Below are positions 9,355 to 22,287 of a stretch of 64,000 nucleotides of DNA, piece by piece (position 1 is the first letter of the stretch; each line of letters starts with the position of its first letter). The translations under genes were made by a program, and so were the position numbers. The notes beneath the pieces were generated by a model, which was not told the DNA's origin, made no database searches, and saw nothing but the letters and a program-made list of their open reading frames with translations. Origin of the DNA: Pseudomonas lurida (GTDB lineage Bacteria; Pseudomonadota; Gammaproteobacteria; Pseudomonadales; Pseudomonadaceae); contig NZ_PDJB01000001.1 of NCBI RefSeq assembly GCF_002563895.1, forward strand, positions 5,129,501 to 5,193,500, given 5' to 3'.

Positions 9355-10441
<1,087 letters not shown>

Positions 10442-10461
<20 letters not shown>

Positions 10462-11464
10462 AGAGGCCCTGGCCTCCTGCGACGCCGTCGCGGCGCAACT
10501 GCAACGCCTGGACCCGCTGCTGGAAGAAGTCGCCGGCCGCCTGCGCCGCCAGCCGCCGCAAGTGGCGATGACCATCGCCCGTGGCAGCTCGGACCACGCC
10601 GCCAGCTACTTCGCCTACCTGGCGATGCAACATGTGGGGATCCCGGTGGCGTCGTTGCCAATGTCGGTGGTGACCTTGCTGCAAGCACCGTTGAAGGTCA
10701 GCGGCCAAGTGGCCTTTGGTTTCTCCCAATCGGGCCAGAGCCCGGACCTGGTCAACAGCCTGCGCCTGCTGCGCAAACGCGGGGCCCTGAGCATCTCGCT
10801 GGTCAACGCCGAAGACTCGCCGCTGGAAGCCGCCTGCGAATTCCACGTGCCCCTGTGCGCCGGGCCTGAACACAGCGTGGCCGCCACCAAGAGCTTTATC
10901 GCCACCCTCAGCGCCAGCGCGCAGTTGATCGGCCACTGGAATCAAGAACCCGCGCTGCTGCAGGCCTGCCGTGCCCTGCCCGACGACCTGCGTGCCGCCG
11001 CCCAACAGGACTGGACAGTCGCCATCGACGCGCTGCGCGACTGCCAGCAATTGATGGTGATCGGCCGAGGCGCCGGGTTTGCCATCGCCCAGGAAGCCGC
11101 GCTCAAGCTCAAGGAAACCTCGGCGATCCAGGCCGAAGCCTTCAGCAGCGCCGAGGTGCGCCACGGGCCGATGGCCTTGATCGACAAGAACTACCCGCTG
11201 CTGGTGTTCGCTACACGCGGCGCCGAGCAGGCCGGCCTGCTGAGCCTGGCCGCCGATATGCGCCAACGCGGCGCCCGGGTATTGCTGGCGGCACCGGACG
11301 ATATCGCCGAGCGCGACCTGACCCTGTCCCGCGCCGAACACCCGACCCTGGACCCGATCCTGGCCATCCAGAGTTTCTACGTGATGGCCGCAGGCCTGGC
11401 CGTCGCCCGAGGCATGGACCCGGACCAACCGCGTCACCTGAGCAAAGTCACTCGCACTCACTGA
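10442..11464 (+). CDS. SIS-domain glucosamine-6-phosphate deaminase (NagB-II/AgaS-like)
   Basis: A 340-residue protein with two SIS domains, like the isomerase half of GlmS. Sugar-phosphate-binding motifs are 'ARGSSDHAASYFAYL' (about residue 43) and 'FSQSGQSPDLV' (about 95) in the first domain, and 'GRGAGFAIAQEAALKLKETS' with 'EVRHGPMALID' in the second. In a nag operon lacking classical NagB, such a protein is expected to deaminate GlcN6P to fructose-6-phosphate. I place the start at a TTG (10442) because AGGAG (10431-10435) is six bases upstream. The in-frame ATG at 10454 would remove four residues. It overlaps nagA by 20 bases. Confidence 0.88.
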
Positions 11465-11505
11465 GTTCGAGTCGATTGCCGTTTTTCCTGATGAGTACCG
11501 TGCCC

Positions 11506-14016
11506 ATGTCCAACAACAATAATGATCTGACCCTCAGCGCCCCTCTCACCGGGCCGGTGCTGACCCTGGGCAATGTTCCCGACGACGTGTTCGCCAGCGG
11601 CGCCATGGGCGACGGCATTGCCATCGATCCGCTCAATGACTGCCTGCATGCACCATGTGACGGGGTAATCATCCACGTCGCGCGCACCGGGCATGCGCTG
11701 ACGATCCGCGCCGACAACGGTGCCGAGGTGTTGATGCATGTGGGCATTGATACGGTGGAACTCAACGGTGAAGGGTTCGCCTTGCTGGTCAAGAACGGGG
11801 CACGGGTGAGCCAGGGCCAGGCGCTGGTGCAGTTTGATCTGGACCGCATTGCGCGCCAGTGCAAGAGCCTGGTGAGCCTGATCATCCTGACCAATGGCGA
11901 GCGCTTCCAATTGCGTGCGCTTGCAGGGCAAGCGGTGAAGGTAGGGCAGCCGTTGTTGCAGATCGTGGCACGTTCGACGGCGTCGGTTGAAGCGCCGGTG
12001 GATAACTCGGCGGGTGAAGCCAGCGCCCATGTGCGCATCACCCATCGCGGCGGCTTGCATGCGCGTCCGGCCGCGTTGATTCGCAAGACCGCCCAGGGTT
12101 TCAGCAGCCAGGCGCAGCTGCACTTCGGTGATAAATCAGCCTCGTGCGACAGCCTGATTGGCTTGATGGGCCTGGGCATTGGTGAAGGTGACGAAGTGCG
12201 CGTGAGCTGCCGTGGCAAAGATGCCGAGGCAGCGTTGCAGGCATTGGTCGCCGCCTTATCAGCCGCCATCAAGGAAGCACACCACGCACCGGCCGTTGTC
12301 GCGCAGCGCCCGGTGAATACCGAAGTCGGTGTGTTGCAAGGCGTGTGCGCCGCGCCGGGCCTGGTCTGCGGGCCGCTGTTGCGCCTGACCGGTATCGAAC
12401 TGCCGGACGACACCGGCAACCATGTCGCCGACGAGCAACTGCAACGCCTGGACGTAGCCCTGGAGCAAGTGCGCAGCGAAATCCGCAGCACCCTCGAGCA
12501 CGCCCGCCAACGCAAGAACGTCGAGGAAGAGGACATCTTCGCCGCCCACCTCGCGCTACTGGACGACCCAGCCCTGCTGGACGCCGCCACGGGCGCCATC
12601 GAACACGGCAGCGCCGCGACCCACGCCTGGCGCGATGCAATCCAGGCGCAATGCGCGGTGCTGCAAGCGTTGGGCAAACCGTTGTTTGCCGAACGCGCCA
12701 ATGACCTGCGCGACCTGCAACAACGGGTGTTGCGTGCACTGCTGGGCGAGGCCTGGCATTTCGAATTACCGGCCGGGGCGATTGTCAGCGCCCATGAACT
12801 GACACCGTCTGACTTGCTGCAACTGAGCGCACAAAAGACCGCTGGCATTTGCATGGCCGAAGGCGGCGCGACGTCCCATGTGGCGATCCTGGCGCGCGGC
12901 AAAGGTTTACCCTGTGTGGTGGCGTTGGGTCCCGAGGTACTCGACGTGCCCCACGGCCAACGCGTGGTGCTCGACGCCGCCAATGGCCGCCTGGAACTGG
13001 CCCCCAGCGACGCGCGCCATGCCGAAGTGCACCAGATTCGCGACGCGCAGAAACTGCGGCGCCAGCAGCAACAGGCCCAGGCCCAGCAACCGGCGCACAC
13101 AACCGACGGTGTGAGTATCGAGGTGGCAGCGAATGTCGCCTCCAGCGCCGAAGCCCAGGTGGCGTTTGAAAACGGCGCCGATGGCGTCGGCCTGCTGCGC
13201 ACCGAGTTTCTCTTCGTCGACCGCCGCACCGCCCCGGATGAGCAGGAACAGCGCCACGCCTATCAAGCCGTGCTGGATGCCATGGGCGACAAGTCGGTGA
13301 TCATCCGCACCATCGACGTGGGCGGCGACAAGCAACTGGACTACCTGCCCCTGCCGGTCGAAGCCAACCCAGTGCTGGGCCTGCGCGGTATTCGCATGGC
13401 GCAGGTACGCCCGGACCTGCTTGACCAGCAGTTGCGCGCCCTGCTGCAAGTCTGCCCACTGGAACGCTGCCGCATCCTGCTGCCAATGGTCAGCGAGGTC
13501 GATGAATTGCTGCAGATCCGCCAGCGCCTGGATGAGTTGTGCGTGGCGCTGGAACTGACCCAGCGCCCCGAGCTGGGCGTGATGATCGAAGTGCCTGCCG
13601 CCGCACTGATGGCCGAGCAACTGGCCAAGCATGCGGACTTCTTGTCCATCGGCACCAATGACCTGTCCCAGTACACCCTGGCCATGGACCGCGACCACGC
13701 AGGCCTTGCCGCACGGGTCGATGCCTTGCACCCGGCGCTGTTGCGGCTGATCGCCCAGACCTGCGCGGGGGCTGCGAAACACGGGCGCTGGGTTGGCGTG
13801 TGCGGCGCGCTGGCGTCCGACCCGCTGGCCACACCGGTGCTGGTCGGCCTGGGGGTCAGCGAGCTGTCCGTCAGCCCGCTGCAGATCGGAGAAATCAAGG
13901 ACCGCGTCCGTCACCTGGACGCGGCGCAATGCCGGCAACTGAGCCATGGGCTGCTCGACCTGAGCAGTGCCAAGGCCGTGCGCCAAGCCTGTCAACACCA
14001 CTGGCCGCTGAGCTGA
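11506..14016 (+). CDS. Fused PTS protein EIIA(Glc-type)-HPr-EI of the nag system
   Basis: This single polypeptide of about 836 residues carries the soluble phosphorelay for GlcNAc uptake. PEP phosphorylates the EI histidine, then HPr, then EIIA, which passes the phosphate to NagE. The phosphorylation sites are visible: EIIA H78 ('VLMHVGIDTVEL'), HPr H185 ('GGLHARPAAL') and EI H458 ('GGATSHVAILARGKG'). The EI C-terminal PEP-binding region has the active-site cysteine C766 ('VGVCGALASDP'). The start is uncertain: ATG 11506 gives 'MSNNNNDLTLS', and ATG 11491 would add five residues. Neither has a strong ribosome-binding sequence, but the gene follows the SIS gene closely. Confidence 0.93.
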   Translation: MSNNNNDLTLSAPLTGPVLTLGNVPDDVFASGAMGDGIAIDPLNDCLHAPCDGVIIHVARTGHALTIRADNGAEVLMHVGIDTVELNGEGFALLVKNGARVSQGQALVQFDLDRIARQCKSLVSLIILTNGERFQLRALAGQAVKVGQPLLQIVARSTASVEAPVDNSAGEASAHVRITHRGGLHARPAALIRKTAQGFSSQAQLHFGDKSASCDSLIGLMGLGIGEGDEVRVSCRGKDAEAALQALVAALSAAIKEAHHAPAVVAQRPVNTEVGVLQGVCAAPGLVCGPLLRLTGIELPDDTGNHVADEQLQRLDVALEQVRSEIRSTLEHARQRKNVEEEDIFAAHLALLDDPALLDAATGAIEHGSAATHAWRDAIQAQCAVLQALGKPLFAERANDLRDLQQRVLRALLGEAWHFELPAGAIVSAHELTPSDLLQLSAQKTAGICMAEGGATSHVAILARGKGLPCVVALGPEVLDVPHGQRVVLDAANGRLELAPSDARHAEVHQIRDAQKLRRQQQQAQAQQPAHTTDGVSIEVAANVASSAEAQVAFENGADGVGLLRTEFLFVDRRTAPDEQEQRHAYQAVLDAMGDKSVIIRTIDVGGDKQLDYLPLPVEANPVLGLRGIRMAQVRPDLLDQQLRALLQVCPLERCRILLPMVSEVDELLQIRQRLDELCVALELTQRPELGVMIEVPAAALMAEQLAKHADFLSIGTNDLSQYTLAMDRDHAGLAARVDALHPALLRLIAQTCAGAAKHGRWVGVCGALASDPLATPVLVGLGVSELSVSPLQIGEIKDRVRHLDAAQCRQLSHGLLDLSSAKAVRQACQHHWPLS

Positions 14017-14041
14017 TAACAACAACAAAGGGAGACACGCC

Positions 14042-15748
14042 ATGTACCAACACTTTATCGAAGGCCTGCAACGCCTGGGCCGCGCACTGATGCTGCCGAT
14101 CGCGATCCTGCCGATCGCCGGCCTGCTCCTGCGCCTGGGCGACACCGACCTGCTGAACATCGCCGTGATGCACGACGCGGGGCAGGCGATCTTCGCCAAC
14201 CTGGCGCTGATCTTCGCCATCGGGATTGCCGTGGGTTTCGCCCGCGACAACAACGGTACCGCGGGCCTCGCCGGCGCGATTGGTTACCTGGTGATGGTCT
14301 CCACGCTCAAGGTGATGGACACCAGCATCAACATGGGCATGCTCGCCGGTATCGCCAGCGGCTTGATGGCGGGCGGGCTGTATAACCGCTTCAAGGACAT
14401 CAAGCTGCCCGAGTACCTGGCGTTCTTTGGTGGGCGACGGTTTGTGCCGATTGTCACCGGGTTTTCAGCGGTCGCGCTGGGCGTGATCTTCGGCCTGATC
14501 TGGCCGCCGATCCAGCATGGCATCAACAGCTTCGGTGTGTTGCTGATGGAAAGCGGCAGCATTGGTGCCTTCGTGTTCGGCGTGTTCAACCGCTTGCTGA
14601 TCGTCACCGGCCTGCACCACATCCTCAACAACATGGCCTGGTTCGTGTTCGGCACCTTCACCGACCCCGCTACCGGCGCGGTCGTGACGGGCGACCTCAC
14701 CCGCTACTTTGCAGGCGACCCGAAAGGCGGCCAGTTCATGACCGGCATGTTCCCGGTCATGCTGTTTGGCTTGCCCGCAGCGTGCCTGGCCATGTACCGC
14801 AACGCGCTGCCAGAGCGCCGCAAAGTGATGGGCGGGATTTTCCTGTCGATGGCGCTGACCTCGTTCCTGACCGGGGTGACCGAGCCGATCGAATTCGCCT
14901 TCATGTTCCTCGCACCGTTCCTGTACCTGATCCACGCCGTGCTGACTGGCCTGTCGATGGCTGTCACTGACATGCTGAATATCCACCTGGGCTTTACGTT
15001 CTCCGGTGGGTTCATCGACATGGTGCTGGGCTGGGGCAAGTCCACCAATGGCTGGCTGGTGTTCCCGGTGGGCTTTGCGTATGCGCTGATCTACTACAGC
15101 GTGTTCAACTACTGCATTCGCCGCTTCAACCTGAAAACGCCGGGGCGTGAAGATATTCAGGTCGTACAAGCTGAAGCGATGAGCGATAACCAGCGGGCCA
15201 GCGCCTACATCCGTGCGCTGGGAGGGGCGGCGAATCTATTGAGTGTCGGCGCGTGCACGACGCGCTTACGCCTGGACATGGTTGACCGCAACAAGGCAGT
15301 GGATGCCGAGCTCAAAGCACTGGGCGCCATGGCTGTGGTTCGACCGGGCAATGGCGGGAGCTTGCAGGTGGTGGTAGGGCCGATGGCCGACAGCATTGCC
15401 GATGAGATTCGGCTGGCCATGCCGACGTTTGTTGCCAGCATGCCAGTGAAGGCTGCGCCTGCGGATAAGCCGGTTGCAGTGAATGTGCAGGAGGCCGAGA
15501 AATGGCTGGATGCCTTGGGTGGCCGAGGGAATGTGCGTCAGTTGGATGCGGTGGCGATGACCCGGTTGCGGGTGGAATTGGGGGACGATTCGGCGCTGTC
15601 CGAAGCAGGGCTGACCGCGCTGGGTTGCCAAGGTGTGAGCCAGTTGGACAGTGGTGTCTGGCACCTGTTGATCGGTGACAAGGCGTCGGGGTTGAGTGAG
15701 GCGCTGGAGCGATTGGTCAGCGGGCGTGAGGTGGGTGCCAGGGTGTAG
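14042..15748 (+). CDS. nagE: N-acetylglucosamine PTS permease, EIIC-EIIB plus a second, cysteine-less EIIB-like domain
   Basis: A 568-residue membrane permease. The EIIC domain (about residues 1-365) has the glucose-superfamily signature ('TGVTEPIEFAFMFLAPFLY') and imports GlcNAc with phosphorylation. The first EIIB domain (about 385-465) has the phosphorylated cysteine C405 in 'GACTTRLRL'. The C-terminal region (about 480-560) is a second EIIB-like domain: 'LDALGG' and 'AVAMTRLRVEL' align with EIIB, but the cysteine position is alanine (A505). It has no EIIA of its own; that comes from the upstream fusion. GGAGA ten bases before the ATG sets the start. A REPIN and a hairpin terminator follow. 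Confidence 0.95.
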   Translation: MYQHFIEGLQRLGRALMLPIAILPIAGLLLRLGDTDLLNIAVMHDAGQAIFANLALIFAIGIAVGFARDNNGTAGLAGAIGYLVMVSTLKVMDTSINMGMLAGIASGLMAGGLYNRFKDIKLPEYLAFFGGRRFVPIVTGFSAVALGVIFGLIWPPIQHGINSFGVLLMESGSIGAFVFGVFNRLLIVTGLHHILNNMAWFVFGTFTDPATGAVVTGDLTRYFAGDPKGGQFMTGMFPVMLFGLPAACLAMYRNALPERRKVMGGIFLSMALTSFLTGVTEPIEFAFMFLAPFLYLIHAVLTGLSMAVTDMLNIHLGFTFSGGFIDMVLGWGKSTNGWLVFPVGFAYALIYYSVFNYCIRRFNLKTPGREDIQVVQAEAMSDNQRASAYIRALGGAANLLSVGACTTRLRLDMVDRNKAVDAELKALGAMAVVRPGNGGSLQVVVGPMADSIADEIRLAMPTFVASMPVKAAPADKPVAVNVQEAEKWLDALGGRGNVRQLDAVAMTRLRVELGDDSALSEAGLTALGCQGVSQLDSGVWHLLIGDKASGLSEALERLVSGREVGARV

Positions 15749-15770
15749 ATTATCACTGACTGGACCAACC

Positions 15771-15844
15771 TGATCGCAGGCAAGCCAGCGCCCACATTTG
15801 CATGTATTCGCAAAGCAAAATGTGGGAGCGGGCTTGCCCGCGAT
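15771..15844. repeat. REP pair (REPIN) after nagE
   Basis: Inverted copies at 15771-15799 (TGATCGCAGGCAAGCCAGCG...) and 15817-15844 (...GGAGCGGGCTTGCCCGCGAT) with a short spacer. Located between convergent nagE and yqfO. Confidence 0.9.
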
Positions 15845-15860
15845 TGGCCTTACACGCAAC

Positions 15861-15898
15861 AAAAAACCCGCTGGCCAAACGGGCCCAGCGGGTTTCTT
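15861..15898. terminator. Bidirectional rho-independent terminator, nagE / yqfO
   Basis: The 10-bp stem AACCCGCTGG (15865-15874) pairs with CCAGCGGGTT (15885-15894). A run of A precedes it and TTTCTTGTT follows, so it should end transcription from both strands, with the stronger T tract on the minus strand. Confidence 0.85.
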
Positions 15899-15916
15899 GT
15901 TGATGCAGCGTGCGAA

Positions 15917-16228
15917 TCAAAAATCCGCCAACTGCCACACTTCATAAGCCGGTGTTTCATACGGGTGGCTTAGTTTGAGCGCCGCCACGACAGCCACGAT
16001 CAACTCATCCGCCACCACCAGCTCAACCTTCCATTCTTCAACCACTTCAACCTGGCCGACCTGCCCGATAAACGGCTGGCTGCCGTCTAATGCGCGGAAT
16101 TGGCCCTGGCCCAGCACTTGCCAGGCGCAGCTGTCGTAGCTGCCGATGCGCCCGCCGCCAGCGGCGAAGACGGCGGTTTTCACTGTCTCCACATGGCTGT
16201 CGGGCACGAAGAAGCTGAGCTTGTACAC
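15917..16228 (-). CDS. YqfO/NIF3-insert-like protein
   Basis: A 103-residue protein matching the domain inserted in YqfO-type NIF3 proteins (CutA/PII-like fold), here as a free-standing gene: 'MYKLSFFVPDSHVETVK' at the start and 'LKLSHPYETPAYEVW' at the end. The 'HPYETP' motif is characteristic. The function of stand-alone members is unknown; the structural family suggests small-ligand or metal sensing. It starts only four bases after purL ends, so it is probably co-transcribed with purL. Confidence 0.85.
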   Translation of the reverse strand: MYKLSFFVPDSHVETVKTAVFAAGGGRIGSYDSCAWQVLGQGQFRALDGSQPFIGQVGQVEVVEEWKVELVVADELIVAVVAALKLSHPYETPAYEVWQLADF

Positions 16229-16232
16229 GGCC

Positions 16233-19200
16233 TTAGTTCACCCACACGCGGGCGTTGCGGAACATGCGCATCCAGGCGCCGTCTTCGTTCCACTCTTCCG
16301 GACGCCACGAGTTCTGCACGGCGCGGAATACACGCTCCGGGTGCGGCATCATGATGGTCACGCGACCGTCGCGGCTGGTAAGGCCGGTGATCCCGCGTGG
16401 CGAGCCGTTCGGGTTAGCCGGGTAGGCCTCGGTGACCTTGCCGTGGTTGTCGACGAAACGCATGGCCACGCAACCGGACAGGTCGGCTTCGAGCAAGGCT
16501 TCTTCGCTTTCGAACTCGGCATGGCCTTCACCGTGGGCAATGGCGATTGGCATGCGCGAACCGGCCATGCCTTGCAGGAAGATCGAGTTGGACTCCTGCA
16601 CCTGCACCATGGCGACACGGGCTTCGAACTGCTCGGAACGGTTACGCACAAAGTGCGGCCAGAACTCGCTGCCCGGGATCAGTTCGTGCAGGTTGGACAT
16701 CATCTGGCAACCGTTGCACACACCCAGGGTGAAGCTGTCGTTACGCTCGAAGAAGCCCTGGAACGCGTCGCGGGCACGGCTGTTGAACAAGGCCGACTTG
16801 GCCCAGCCTTCACCGGCACCCAGTACGTCGCCGTAGGAGAAACCGCCGCAGGCGACCAAGCCTTTGAACTCGTTGAGGTCAACGCGACCGGCGAGGATGT
16901 CGCTCATGTGCACGTCGATCGCATTGAAGCCAGCACGGTCGAACGCGGCCGCCATTTCCACCTGGCCGTTGACGCCCTGCTCACGCAGTACCGCAACCTG
17001 TGGGCGGATGCCTTTCTTGATGTAAGGCGCGGCGATGTCCTGGTTGACGTCGAAGCTGAGCTTGGTGCTCAGGCCCGGGTTGTCTTCTTCCAGGATCGCG
17101 TCGAATTCCTGCTCGGCGCAGTCGGCGTTATCACGCAGGCGTTGGATCTGGTAGCTGGTCTCGGCCCACTGGCGTTGCAGCAAGCGGCGCTGGCCAGCGA
17201 ACACCGTGTCGCCGTTGAACGAGATGTTGATCTCGCCATTGTTGATCGGCTGGCCGATCACGGCCACGCAGTCATCCAGGCCAGCGGCGCTGAATTGTGC
17301 GAGCACGTCCGGGGTAGCGTCCTGGCGAACCTGGATCACCGCACCCAACTCTTCGTTGAACAGGATGCCGTTGATTTCGGACGCATCCTCGGCAACGCTG
17401 TCGAGCACGATGTTCAGGCCACAGTGACCGGCGAAAGCCATCTCGACAACGCTGGTCAGCAAACCACCGTCGGAACGGTCGTGGTAAGCCAACAGGTGGC
17501 CGTCGGCGTTCAGGCCCTGGATCACGGCGAAGAAGGCTTTCAGGTCTTCGGCGTCATCGACGTCCGGTGCCTGCTTGCCGAGCTTGCCATGGGTCTGCGC
17601 GAGGATCGAGGCGCCCATGCGGTTCTGGCCACGGCCCAGGTCGATCAGGACCAGGTCAGTGGTGCCCTTGTCCATGCGCAGTTGTGGGGTCAGGGTCTGG
17701 CGGATATCGGTGACCGGGGCGAAACCGGTCACGATCAGCGACAGCGGCGAAGTGACGCTCTTGTCGGTGCCGTCTTCGTTCCAGCGGGTAGCCATGGACA
17801 TCGAGTCCTTGCCCACCGGAATGGTGATACCCAGTTCAGGGCACAGTTCCATGCCGACCGCTTTGACGGTGTCGTACAGGCGTGCGTCTTCACCCGGGTG
17901 ACCGGCTGCCGACATCCAGTTGGCCGACAGCTTGATGTCGGACAGTTTGCCAATGCGCGACGCGGCGATGTTGGTGAGGGTTTCACCAATGGCCATGCGG
18001 CCCGACGCCGGAGCGTCCAGCAGGGCCAGCGGCGTGCGCTCGCCCATGGCCATCGCTTCACCGGTGTAGACATCGAAGCTGGTGGCGGTGACGGCAACGT
18101 CAGCCACCGGGACCTGCCACGGGCCGACCATTTGGTCACGGGCAACCAGGCCGGTGATGGTGCGGTCGCCGATGGTGATCAGGAAGCTTTTGCTTGCCAC
18201 GGCCGGGTGGTGCAGCACGCGTTCGATGCTATCGGCCAGCTCCAGCGTGCTTGGGTCGAAGTCATCGCCCAGCTCGGCTTCACGGACCGCCGAGCGGTGC
18301 ATGCGTGGGGCTTTGCCCAGCAGCACTTCGAGTGGCATGTCCACCGGGCTGTTGCCGAAGTGGCTGTCGGTGACGGTCAGTTGTGGTTCGGCAGTGGCTT
18401 CGCCGACCACGGCAAACGGGCAGCGCTCGCGTTCGCAGATGGCCTGGAAGCGCGCGAAGTCTTGCGCGCCAACCGCCAGTACGTAACGCTCCTGGGATTC
18501 GTTGCTCCAGATTTCGTGCGGGGCCATGCCCGGCTCGTCATTTGGAATGTTGCGCAGTTCGAAACGGCCACCACGGTCGCCATCGTTGACCAGTTCCGGG
18601 AAGGCGTTGGACAAGCCGCCCGCGCCGACGTCGTGGATGAAGCTGATCGGGTTCTTGTCACCCAACTGCCAGCAACGGTCGATGACTTCCTGGCAGCGGC
18701 GTTCCATCTCTGGGTTTTCGCGCTGTACGGAAGCGAAGTCCAGGTCGGCCGAGCTGGTGCCGGTGGCCATGGAGGAAGCCGCGCCGCCGCCCAGGCCGAT
18801 CAACATCGCCGGGCCGCCGAGGACGATCAGCTTGGAGCCGACCAGGATCTCGCCTTTCTTGACGTGTTCTTCACGGATGTTGCCCATGCCGCCAGCCAGC
18901 ATGATCGGCTTGTGATAGCCGCGCACTTCATCGCCACGCGGGGTGGTGATGGACTGTTCGAACGTGCGGAAGTAACCGGTCAGCGCCGGACGCCCGAATT
19001 CGTTGTTGAACGCGGCGCCGCCCAATGGGCCTTCGATCATGATGTCCAGCGCGGTAACGATGCGCTCAGGCTTGCCGTACGGCACTTCCCACGGCTGTTC
19101 GAAGCCCGGGATCTGCAGGTTGGACACGGTAAAACCGGTGAGGCCCGCCTTGGGCTTGGCGCCACGGCCGGTTGCGCCTTCGTCACGGATTTCACCGCCG

Positions 19201-20129
19201 GAACCCGTGGCTGCACCCGGGAACGGGGCAATCGCGGTCGGGTGGTTGTGGGTCTCAACCTTCATCAGGATGTGCACCGGTTCCTGCACCGCGCCGTACT
19301 GGCGGGTCTCGGGGTCCGGGAAGAAACGGCCGGCGACGGAGCCGACGATGACCGAGGCGTTGTCCTTATAAGCAGAAAGAACGCCTTCGCTGTGCATCAC
19401 GTAGGTGTTCTTGATCATGCCGAACAGGCTTTTTTCCTGGCTTTCGCCGTCGATGTCCCAACTGGCGTTGAAGATCTTGTGACGGCAATGCTCGGAGTTG
19501 GCCTGGGCGAACATCATCAGCTCGATGTCGTGCGGGTTGCGCTTCAAGCCGTTGAAGGCGTTGACCAGGTAGTCGATCTCGTCTTCGGCCAGGGCCAGGC
19601 CCAGTTCGGTATTGGCCTTCTCGAGGGCGGCGCGGCCACCGCCAAGCACGTCAATCGCGGTCAGCGGCTTGGGCTCGGCGTGGCTGAACAGGCCGGCAGC
19701 CTGTTCCAGCTGACTGACGATGATCTGGGTCATGCGGTCGTGCAGGCTGCTGGCGATCAGCTCGGCTTCGGCATCGCTGAACTGGCCGGCGACGTAGAAA
19801 GCGATACCCCGCTCCAGGCGCTGGATTTTGTCCAGGCCACAGTTGCGGGCGATATCGCTGGCCTTGCTCGACCAGGGCGAGATGGTGCCGAACCGCGGCA
19901 GAACCAGGAACAAGCGGCCGCTAGGCTCTTGAACCGGAACGCTTGGGCCGTACTTCAGAAGGCGTGCCAGCACTTGCTGTTCGTCGGCGGTCAACACGCC
20001 GGTAACGTCGGCGAAGTGAGCAAATTCAGCGTACAGGCCTGTAACAGCTGGAACCTTCTGGCTCAGTTGCTCAAGGAGTTTGCTGTGGCGAAAGGCAGAA
20101 AGGGCAGGAGCGCCGCGCAGGATCAACAT
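16233..20129 (-). CDS. purL: Phosphoribosylformylglycinamidine synthase (large single-chain form)
   Basis: PurL makes FGAM from FGAR, glutamine and ATP, the fourth step of purine synthesis. The 1298-residue protein is the long gammaproteobacterial form: N-terminal PurS-like region (1-150), two AIRS-type ATP domains ('[20 protein letters not shown]' and '[11 protein letters not shown]' regions), and a C-terminal class I glutaminase (about 1040-1298) with catalytic '[11 protein letters not shown]' and the His/Glu pair near '[11 protein letters not shown]'. The start at 20129 ('[13 protein letters not shown]') gives the family length. An in-frame ATG 72 bases upstream would add 24 residues of untypical sequence. 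yqfO follows closely. Confidence 0.97.
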   Translation of the reverse strand: MLILRGAPALSAFRHSKLLEQLSQKVPAVTGLYAEFAHFADVTGVLTADEQQVLARLLKYGPSVPVQEPSGRLFLVLPRFGTISPWSSKASDIARNCGLDKIQRLERGIAFYVAGQFSDAEAELIASSLHDRMTQIIVSQLEQAAGLFSHAEPKPLTAIDVLGGGRAALEKANTELGLALAEDEIDYLVNAFNGLKRNPHDIELMMFAQANSEHCRHKIFNASWDIDGESQEKSLFGMIKNTYVMHSEGVLSAYKDNASVIVGSVAGRFFPDPETRQYGAVQEPVHILMKVETHNHPTAIAPFPGAATGSGGEIRDEGATGRGAKPKAGLTGFTVSNLQIPGFEQPWEVPYGKPERIVTALDIMIEGPLGGAAFNNEFGRPALTGYFRTFEQSITTPRGDEVRGYHKPIMLAGGMGNIREEHVKKGEILVGSKLIVLGGPAMLIGLGGGAASSMATGTSSADLDFASVQRENPEMERRCQEVIDRCWQLGDKNPISFIHDVGAGGLSNAFPELVNDGDRGGRFELRNIPNDEPGMAPHEIWSNESQERYVLAVGAQDFARFQAICERERCPFAVVGEATAEPQLTVTDSHFGNSPVDMPLEVLLGKAPRMHRSAVREAELGDDFDPSTLELADSIERVLHHPAVASKSFLITIGDRTITGLVARDQMVGPWQVPVADVAVTATSFDVYTGEAMAMGERTPLALLDAPASGRMAIGETLTNIAASRIGKLSDIKLSANWMSAAGHPGEDARLYDTVKAVGMELCPELGITIPVGKDSMSMATRWNEDGTDKSVTSPLSLIVTGFAPVTDIRQTLTPQLRMDKGTTDLVLIDLGRGQNRMGASILAQTHGKLGKQAPDVDDAEDLKAFFAVIQGLNADGHLLAYHDRSDGGLLTSVVEMAFAGHCGLNIVLDSVAEDASEINGILFNEELGAVIQVRQDATPDVLAQFSAAGLDDCVAVIGQPINNGEINISFNGDTVFAGQRRLLQRQWAETSYQIQRLRDNADCAEQEFDAILEEDNPGLSTKLSFDVNQDIAAPYIKKGIRPQVAVLREQGVNGQVEMAAAFDRAGFNAIDVHMSDILAGRVDLNEFKGLVACGGFSYGDVLGAGEGWAKSALFNSRARDAFQGFFERNDSFTLGVCNGCQMMSNLHELIPGSEFWPHFVRNRSEQFEARVAMVQVQESNSIFLQGMAGSRMPIAIAHGEGHAEFESEEALLEADLSGCVAMRFVDNHGKVTEAYPANPNGSPRGITGLTSRDGRVTIMMPHPERVFRAVQNSWRPEEWNEDGAWMRMFRNARVWVN

Positions 20130-20179
20130 CTTCGGGACAGCCTCGGGAAGGGGGTGTGCTTTGAGGCCGTGCATTCTAG

Positions 20180-21877
<1,698 letters not shown>

Positions 21878-21892
21878 GAACACTGCAGGGCG

Positions 21893-21986
21893 CATGTGGG
21901 AACGGGCTTGCTCGCGAAAGCAGTGGGTCAGTCGACACATCTGGTGACTGACCCTCCCCCTTCGCGGGCAAGCCCGCTCCCACATG
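21893..21986. repeat. REP pair (REPIN) after mltF
   Basis: Inverted REP copies at 21893-21919 (CATGTGGGAACGGGCTTGCT...) and 21961-21986 (TTCGCGGGCAAGCCCGCTCC...), lying between convergent mltF and the small EIIB gene. Confidence 0.9.
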
Positions 21987-22002
21987 TTTATCTGCGCTTG
22001 GC

Positions 22003-22287
22003 TTAAAGACCGCTCAGCAGGTGCACCACCCCGCCCGCCAACACCATCACGCCCGCCACGCCTGCTGCCTTTAGCGCAGGCTCATCCAACCGCCCCGTAT
22101 CCTGCAACTGCACCCGCACCCGCGTCAGCGCCACACGCTGCTGCGACTTGAGGTTATCCGCGCCGCCCAGCGCGCTGAGTACTTCGGCCGACAGCAGACC
22201 TTGCGGCGGTGTTGCTACGGTCTCGGCAATCAAATCCGGCGTGAGGGCTTTCCAGAACGCCCGCTGCAATTTCTCGAACATGCTCAA
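22003..22287 (-). CDS. Stand-alone PTS EIIB-like protein without the active-site cysteine
   Basis: A 94-residue protein with the core of a glucose-family EIIB domain: 'LSALGGADNLK' (residues 37-47) and 'RVALTRVRVQL' (51-61). The phosphocysteine position of EIIB (C-x-TR) is alanine here (A53), so ordinary phosphotransfer is not expected. It aligns closely along its length with the second EIIB-like domain of NagE in this window, down to the C-terminal 'HLL-G' ending. It is the last gene of the trehalose operon, its ATG overlapping the stop of the EIIA-HPr-EI gene (ATGA). The role is unknown; a regulatory or structural part in the PTS complex is possible. Confidence 0.75.
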   Translation of the reverse strand: MSMFEKLQRAFWKALTPDLIAETVATPPQGLLSAEVLSALGGADNLKSQQRVALTRVRVQLQDTGRLDEPALKAAGVAGVMVLAGGVVHLLSGL

